This document shows, piece by piece, positions 7,421 through 9,800 of a stretch of DNA of 9,800 bases; position 1 is the stretch's first letter, and each line of letters starts with the position of its first letter. Location: positions 1 through 9,800 of the forward strand of contig CALGBY010000041.1 of the NCBI GenBank assembly GCA_937886445.1. The letters are read 5' to 3'. Below the pieces are notes generated by a model. The model had not been told where the DNA came from. It worked only from the letters and a program-made list of their open reading frames with translations, and ran no database searches. The stretch is from an uncultured Clostridia bacterium. GTDB taxonomy: Bacteria; Bacillota; Clostridia; Christensenellales; Aristaeellaceae. A program made the translations under genes and the position numbers.

Positions 7421-7471
7421 CGCTGGGGCATTGTCAACGGATCCCGGTGAACGGTTGACAATGCCCCAGCG
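7421..7471. repeat. Perfect 18-bp inverted repeat in the divergent control region
   Basis: The 18 bases at 7421-7438 are exactly the reverse complement of 7454-7471, with 15 bases between. Each arm contains TTGACA, one on each strand. The right-arm copy is the -35 of the marR promoter. There is no T-run on either side, so a terminator is unlikely. It is more likely a protein-binding site shared by both divergent promoters, or a small palindromic insertion that brought a -35 with it. Confidence 0.75.
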
Positions 7472-7483
7472 CTGCGCTAAAAT
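7455..7483 (+). promoter_or_regulatory. Promoter of the MarR-type gene
   Basis: TTGACA (7455-7460), 17 bases and TAAAAT (7478-7483) form a near-consensus sigma-A promoter, with all six and five of six positions matching. Transcription would start near 7490, about 58 bases ahead of the ATG. The -35 lies in the right arm of the 18-bp inverted repeat and the -10 lies inside a palindrome, so both elements could be blocked by a bound regulator. Confidence 0.8.
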
Positions 7484-7491
7484 AGTTTAGC
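7476..7491. promoter_or_regulatory. Palindrome over the marR -10, candidate operator
   Basis: GCTAAA (7476-7481) and TTTAGC (7486-7491) are inverted around four bases. The site covers the -10 hexamer and reaches the expected transcription start. MarR-family proteins usually bind 16-20 bp palindromes overlapping their own promoter, so autoregulation by the downstream gene is the natural reading. Binding is inferred. Confidence 0.5.
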
Positions 7492-7548
7492 ACTTAACGA
7501 TAAATCTGCCGCGGGTCCGGCAATGCAATAGTTACGGAGGCTTTCGCG

Positions 7549-7920
7549 ATGAAGGATATACGCACCTACACTCATTTGCTCTACAGCATATCCGGGGTGA
7601 TCAATAAGCTGAAAATGAAGGAGATCCGGATGGAGAGCGGCGTGAAGATCAACTCCGCCGCGATGTCTCTGCTGAATGTGATCGATACTTACCCCGGCAT
7701 GAGCGTTACGGACCTGAGCAGGCGGATGGATCTGACAAAAAGCGCCATATCGCAGATGCTGAAAAAGCTGTGCGCGCTCGGATTGCTGAAAAAGAGCAGG
7801 AACGGCGGCAACAGCAAAAATGTATATCCCGAGCTGACCGAAAAGGGCAGAAGGACGGCGGTGGAATACAGAGAAAAGCATGACCGGTTCTATGCCTGTA
7901 TCACCGGGCTGCTGAGCTGA
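7549..7920 (+). CDS. MarR-family transcriptional regulator, cut short by an in-frame TGA
   Basis: This is a 123-residue DNA-binding protein with a MarR winged helix. The helix-turn-helix spans about 51-80 ('MSVTDLSRRMDLTKSAISQM' opens it), with a wing at about 81-96 ending in 'LTEKG'. The N-terminal helix (about 5-25) would contribute to the dimer. MarR proteins are usually 140-160 residues. Here the frame meets TGA at 7918-7920 and then stays open for 37 codons to TAG, so the missing part is the C-terminal dimerisation helix. GGAGG at 7536-7540 supports the start. The gene probably represses itself and may control the divergent redox gene and the flavodoxin pair downstream. A shortened dimer interface may make it weak or inactive. 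Confidence 0.85.
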   Translation: MKDIRTYTHLLYSISGVINKLKMKEIRMESGVKINSAAMSLLNVIDTYPGMSVTDLSRRMDLTKSAISQMLKKLCALGLLKKSRNGGNSKNVYPELTEKGRRTAVEYREKHDRFYACITGLLS

Positions 7921-8034
7921 TATGCTCCGGACGAGCAGGAGCTGATCTGCCGTTTTCTTACGGAAACAGACGAGGCGGTAAGAAGCTTCTGTTCTTCTGT
8001 TGAGAGCGGAGCGGAGGCACAGGCAGGAGAATAG
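7921..8034 (+). pseudogene. Detached in-frame C-terminal part of the MarR gene
   Basis: Directly after the TGA at 7918-7920, the same frame continues 'YAPDEQELICRFLTETDEAV' and further to TAG at 8032-8034, 37 codons in all. 'DEQELICRFLTETDEAVRS' looks like the acidic, amphipathic last helix of MarR proteins, where residues like 'lsdeE...l...l' are common. The joined length of 161 codons fits the family. The simplest reading is a nonsense mutation, for example in a glycine, arginine or tryptophan codon. A single-base sequencing error is also possible. Confidence 0.65.
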
Positions 8035-8081
8035 GCGAAAACGCTGTTACGATGGCACGGCATGAAGGACGGTGACGGGCA

Positions 8082-8369
8082 TTGCAGAATGATGATGGCT
8101 CTCAGAATGTAAAAACACTGCTCCCGGAGGAGCTTTCCGCGCTCCGGCTGCTTGGCAGAGGAAATACGGCAGAGATATTCCTCTTTGAAGGGCACGCGCT
8201 GAAGCTGTTCAGCGATCGCTTTCCGGAAAACGGCGTGATGAAGGAATGGCATGTTACCCGCGCTGTGCAGGCAGTTTACGATCACATGCCGAAGGCGCTG
8301 GGGCTTGTCCGATCCCTGCCTGCTTTTTGCACGGATAAAAGAAGCAATCATGTAACTTGGTCATCCTGA
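8082..8369 (+). pseudogene. N-terminal remnant of a phosphotransferase (APH/kinase-like fold)
   Basis: The 95-codon frame opens at a TTG with no convincing ribosome binding site. It contains 'LLGRGNTAEIFLFEGHALKL' (23-42), which looks like the glycine-rich loop and ATP-binding lysine (K41) of aminoglycoside-phosphotransferase-like kinases. E55 in 'VMKEW' could be the helix-C glutamate, and 'MPKALGLV' (69-76) fits the end of the N-lobe. Similarity stops around residue 76 (about 8310). The rest ('RSLPAFCTDKRSNH' onward) runs into a terminator stem. The catalytic HxD and DxD segments are absent, so it cannot be an active kinase. It is probably the leftover of a deletion between marR and the flavodoxin genes. 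Confidence 0.65.
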
Positions 8370-8393
8370 AATGCATCTTGGGATGATCTTTTT
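8359..8393 (+). terminator. Intrinsic terminator after marR and the kinase remnant
   Basis: GGTCATCC (8359-8366) pairs with GGATGATC (8381-8388), eight pairs with one G-T, around a 14-base loop. Five T follow (8389-8393), then more T-rich sequence. It would separate the marR transcript from the flavodoxin genes. Confidence 0.6.
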
Positions 8394-8414
8394 CTGTTTT
8401 GACGCCGGATATGA

Positions 8415-8452
8415 TATGATGTCCCTGCCCGCGAAAGAGACCTGCGGGCAGG
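8415..8452 (+). promoter_or_regulatory. Possible -10 and leader hairpin ahead of the flavodoxin genes
   Basis: TATGAT occurs at 8410-8415 and 8415-8420, with no good -35 at 16-18 bases. A TTGACG at 8399-8404 is too close. Downstream, CCTGCCCGC (8424-8432) pairs perfectly with GCGGGCAGG (8444-8452) around 11 bases. The last two stem bases are part of the GGAAAGG ribosome binding site (8451-8457), so folding may limit translation. The promoter call is weak and the hairpin is clear. Confidence 0.35.
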
Positions 8453-8466
8453 AAAGGCAGAACGAA

Positions 8467-8955
8467 ATGAAAACGATCATTCACGACCTGGGGGACACAT
8501 ACAATGCCCGTCTGACCTCGAAGGCGGAACGGGTGATCTTTGCGGACGGAAAATATGCGCCCTGTCAGGGATGCTTCGGGTGCTGGACCGCGACTCCCGC
8601 GACCTGCGTGCTGAAGGACGCGCTGCAGGAAGCCTGCCGTGTGCTTGGTACGAGCGATGACCTGACCGTGATCACCGCGAATACCTACGGCGGATGGAGC
8701 GCTCCGGTGAAAAATCTGCTGGACCGGAGCATTGGCGTATCCACGCCCCTGTCGACCTACCGCGGCGGACAGATGCATCACACGCTGCGCTACGGAAAGA
8801 AAGGGACGCTGCGGGTGATCGTTTACGGTGATATCACGGCTGATGAACGGGAAACACTGACTCTGATGGCGGAGAAAAACGCCGTCAATATGGGGTATTC
8901 GGAATATGCCGTTGATTTTTGCGAAACGGCGGAAGAGGCGGGTGCACGGGTATGA
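8467..8955 (+). CDS. Flavodoxin-family protein with CxxCxxC motif (putative NAD(P)H-dependent FMN oxidoreductase)
   Basis: This 162-residue cytoplasmic protein resembles the short flavodoxin-like oxidoreductases of gut Bacillota that begin 'MKTIIHDL'. The cysteines C33, C36 and C39 in 'PCQGCFGCW' and C47 form the pattern seen in this group, possibly redox-active or metal-binding. 'ANTYGGWSAPVKNLLDRSIG' (71-90) is the flavin-binding and dimer loop of the NADPH-dependent FMN reductase fold. 'GQMHHTLRYGKKG' (101-113) is another segment typical of these proteins. A longer frame opens at 8371, but that part overlaps the terminator and leader hairpin, and GGAAAGG at 8451-8457 supports 8467. The stop overlaps the next start (ATGA), so the two proteins are probably co-translated partners. 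The substrate is unknown. Confidence 0.8.
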   Translation: MKTIIHDLGDTYNARLTSKAERVIFADGKYAPCQGCFGCWTATPATCVLKDALQEACRVLGTSDDLTVITANTYGGWSAPVKNLLDRSIGVSTPLSTYRGGQMHHTLRYGKKGTLRVIVYGDITADERETLTLMAEKNAVNMGYSEYAVDFCETAEEAGARV

Positions 8956-9725
8956 GCGGAAAAACAGTATTGATCAATTGCAGCCCGAAGAAAAAGATGA
9001 GCGTTTCGGGCTTTCTGATGAAGTGCATGGGGATCATGACCGGCGGTGAAAAGGTATATGCCAAAATGCGTGTGCCGTCGGACCGGGCAAGGATCCTTGA
9101 GGCACTCCGTGACGCCGGGAAAGTGGTGTTTGTGATGCCGCTGTATGTGGACAGTGTGCCTTCTCATGTGCTGCCTCTGCTGAAGGAAATGGAAAAAATG
9201 TGCGGGGAAAGCCGGCCGGATCTGAAGGTTTATGTACTGGCCAACAACGGCTTTATCGAGGGCAGGCAGAATGAGCCGCTGATGCGGCTGATGGAAAACT
9301 TCTGCAGCCGTGCCGGGATCACCTGGTGCGGCGGTGTGGGCATTGGCGGCGGCGTGATGCTGAATGTGATGCGGATCCTGGTGTGTGTGCAGGTCGGCCT
9401 GACCCTGCTGAGCGCGGTATCGGGCATCGCGCAGGGTGCGGGGCTGTGGGAACCGATAGGATCCTTTGCCTTCAGTCTGCTGGAGATCCTGGTGCTTTGC
9501 TGCGGGATCATTACATATACCGTGCGCCTTGCGCATCATGTGAAACGCGGAACGGACGCCGGCAAGCGCTATACAAGGATCATGCTGCCGTCCTTTGTTT
9601 TCATCCTGCTGGCGGATATCTTTTTTGTGATCATTTCCCTGTTCCGGGGCGGTTTGTTCCGCGGATGGTTATCCAAAGCCGGGCCGGATGAAAAATGTGC
9701 TATAATAGGGGCGGAAGATCACTAA
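8952..9725 (+). CDS. Membrane-anchored flavodoxin-like protein
   Basis: This 257-residue protein joins a flavodoxin-like N-terminal domain to a membrane domain. 'VLINCSPKKK' (6-15) is the expected FMN-phosphate loop after the first strand, and 'VMPLYVDSVPS' (61-71) is the isoalloxazine-side loop. 'GGVGIGGGVML' (127-137) ends the soluble domain. Hydrophobic segments follow at about 138-160, 170-202 and 217-242, likely three or four helices, with basic residues between them ('HHVKRGTDAGKRYTR'). The ATG at 8952 overlaps the stop of the small flavodoxin-like gene. An earlier in-frame start at 8919 would overlap it by 37 bases and is less likely. The pair may pass electrons between cytosolic flavin and the membrane; this is inference. 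The stop codon directly abuts the right inverted repeat. Confidence 0.75.
   Translation: MSGKTVLINCSPKKKMSVSGFLMKCMGIMTGGEKVYAKMRVPSDRARILEALRDAGKVVFVMPLYVDSVPSHVLPLLKEMEKMCGESRPDLKVYVLANNGFIEGRQNEPLMRLMENFCSRAGITWCGGVGIGGGVMLNVMRILVCVQVGLTLLSAVSGIAQGAGLWEPIGSFAFSLLEILVLCCGIITYTVRLAHHVKRGTDAGKRYTRIMLPSFVFILLADIFFVIISLFRGGLFRGWLSKAGPDEKCAIIGAEDH
9698..9706 (+). promoter_or_regulatory. Extended -10 promoter element inside the end of the membrane flavodoxin gene
   Basis: TGCTATAAT is a perfect extended -10 (TGn plus TATAAT). No -35 is recognisable 17 bases upstream. Transcription would start near 9713 and run through the right repeat and out of the window. A perfect TATAAT within a fairly GC-rich coding end is uncommon, so it may drive the next gene or a transcript of the repeat. 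Confidence 0.4.
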
Positions 9726-9774
9726 GGTGTGTCTCTAAAATGAGAAATGTGCAGTTTCAAGCAGATTTTCCGTC
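9726..9774 (+). repeat. Right copy of the 49-bp inverted repeat
   Basis: It matches the reverse complement of positions 1-49 at 48 of 49 bases and begins at the first base after the TAA at 9723-9725. The 26 bases that follow (9775-9800) probably belong to the same repeat, since the left copy is cut by the window edge and cannot be compared. CAGTTTCAAGCAGA (9752-9765) and CAGTTCAAGGCGAA (9774-9787) look like degenerate copies of a unit of about 22 bases. Confidence 0.9.
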
Positions 9775-9800
9775 AGTTCAAGGCGAAGAACCGAAGGTTT

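Noticed and set aside
7421..7471. 18-bp inverted repeat as a transcription terminator
   Set aside because: There is no T-run after it on either strand, and it contains the -35 of a strong promoter, so a control site is the better reading.
7918..7920. TGA in marR as selenocysteine or as tryptophan under a variant code
   Set aside because: TGA ends other genes here at natural positions, including GH66 and both permeases. MarR proteins have no known selenocysteine at this place, and I saw no clear SECIS-like hairpin after it.
8823..9539. 238-codon open frame on the minus strand
   Set aside because: It is antisense to the flavodoxin pair. Its His/Gln-rich translation has no recognisable fold.
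1..9800. CRISPR array, tRNA, rRNA or integrase attachment site
   Set aside because: No regularly spaced repeats, no tRNA- or rRNA-like sequence and no recombinase gene were seen. The terminal repeats are inverted, not direct as att sites would be.

Overview
The window reads as a piece of a Gram-positive anaerobe, most likely a gut-type clostridial Bacillota. This is inferred from strong GGAGG-type ribosome binding sites, a CUT1 sugar transporter without its own ATPase, a binding protein with a 'MKKLVSLLLCLALCLS' signal peptide, and cysteine-rich flavodoxin-like and C_GCAxxG_C_C proteins typical of anaerobes. I cannot name the species. There are no rRNA, tRNA, CRISPR or transposase genes.

Positions 1-49 and 9726-9774 are inverted copies of the same 49-bp sequence (48/49 identical). 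They bracket everything else. The right copy starts directly after a stop codon, and the repeat probably continues past both window ends.

Positions 50-6795 hold one carbohydrate operon on the + strand. It has a leader with a perfect 14-bp palindrome (candidate operator) and a hairpin plus T-run. The genes are a GH66 dextranase-type enzyme without signal peptide, a secreted sugar-binding protein, two CUT1 permeases (MalF- and MalG-like, overlapping by ATGA), and an (alpha/alpha)6-barrel-type glycoside hydrolase. A strong rho-independent terminator closes it. The likely job is import of alpha-1,6-linked glucan oligosaccharides (isomaltooligosaccharides or dextran fragments) and cytoplasmic breakdown by the two hydrolases. 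The transport ATPase must come from elsewhere, as is common for MsmX/MsmK-dependent importers. Stem-loops bracket the binding-protein cistron, which fits differential mRNA stability.

Positions 6828-9725 hold a redox-flavoured region. A minus-strand C_GCAxxG_C_C family gene with a long structured leader is divergent from a MarR-type regulator. The shared control region has an 18-bp inverted repeat, three GTCAAC boxes coinciding with -35 elements on both strands, and a palindrome over the marR -10. The marR frame is cut by an in-frame TGA and stays open for 37 more codons beyond it. A decayed phosphotransferase N-terminus follows, then a terminator. Last comes a two-gene operon of a small CxxCxxC flavodoxin-family protein and a flavodoxin-like protein with a C-terminal membrane domain.
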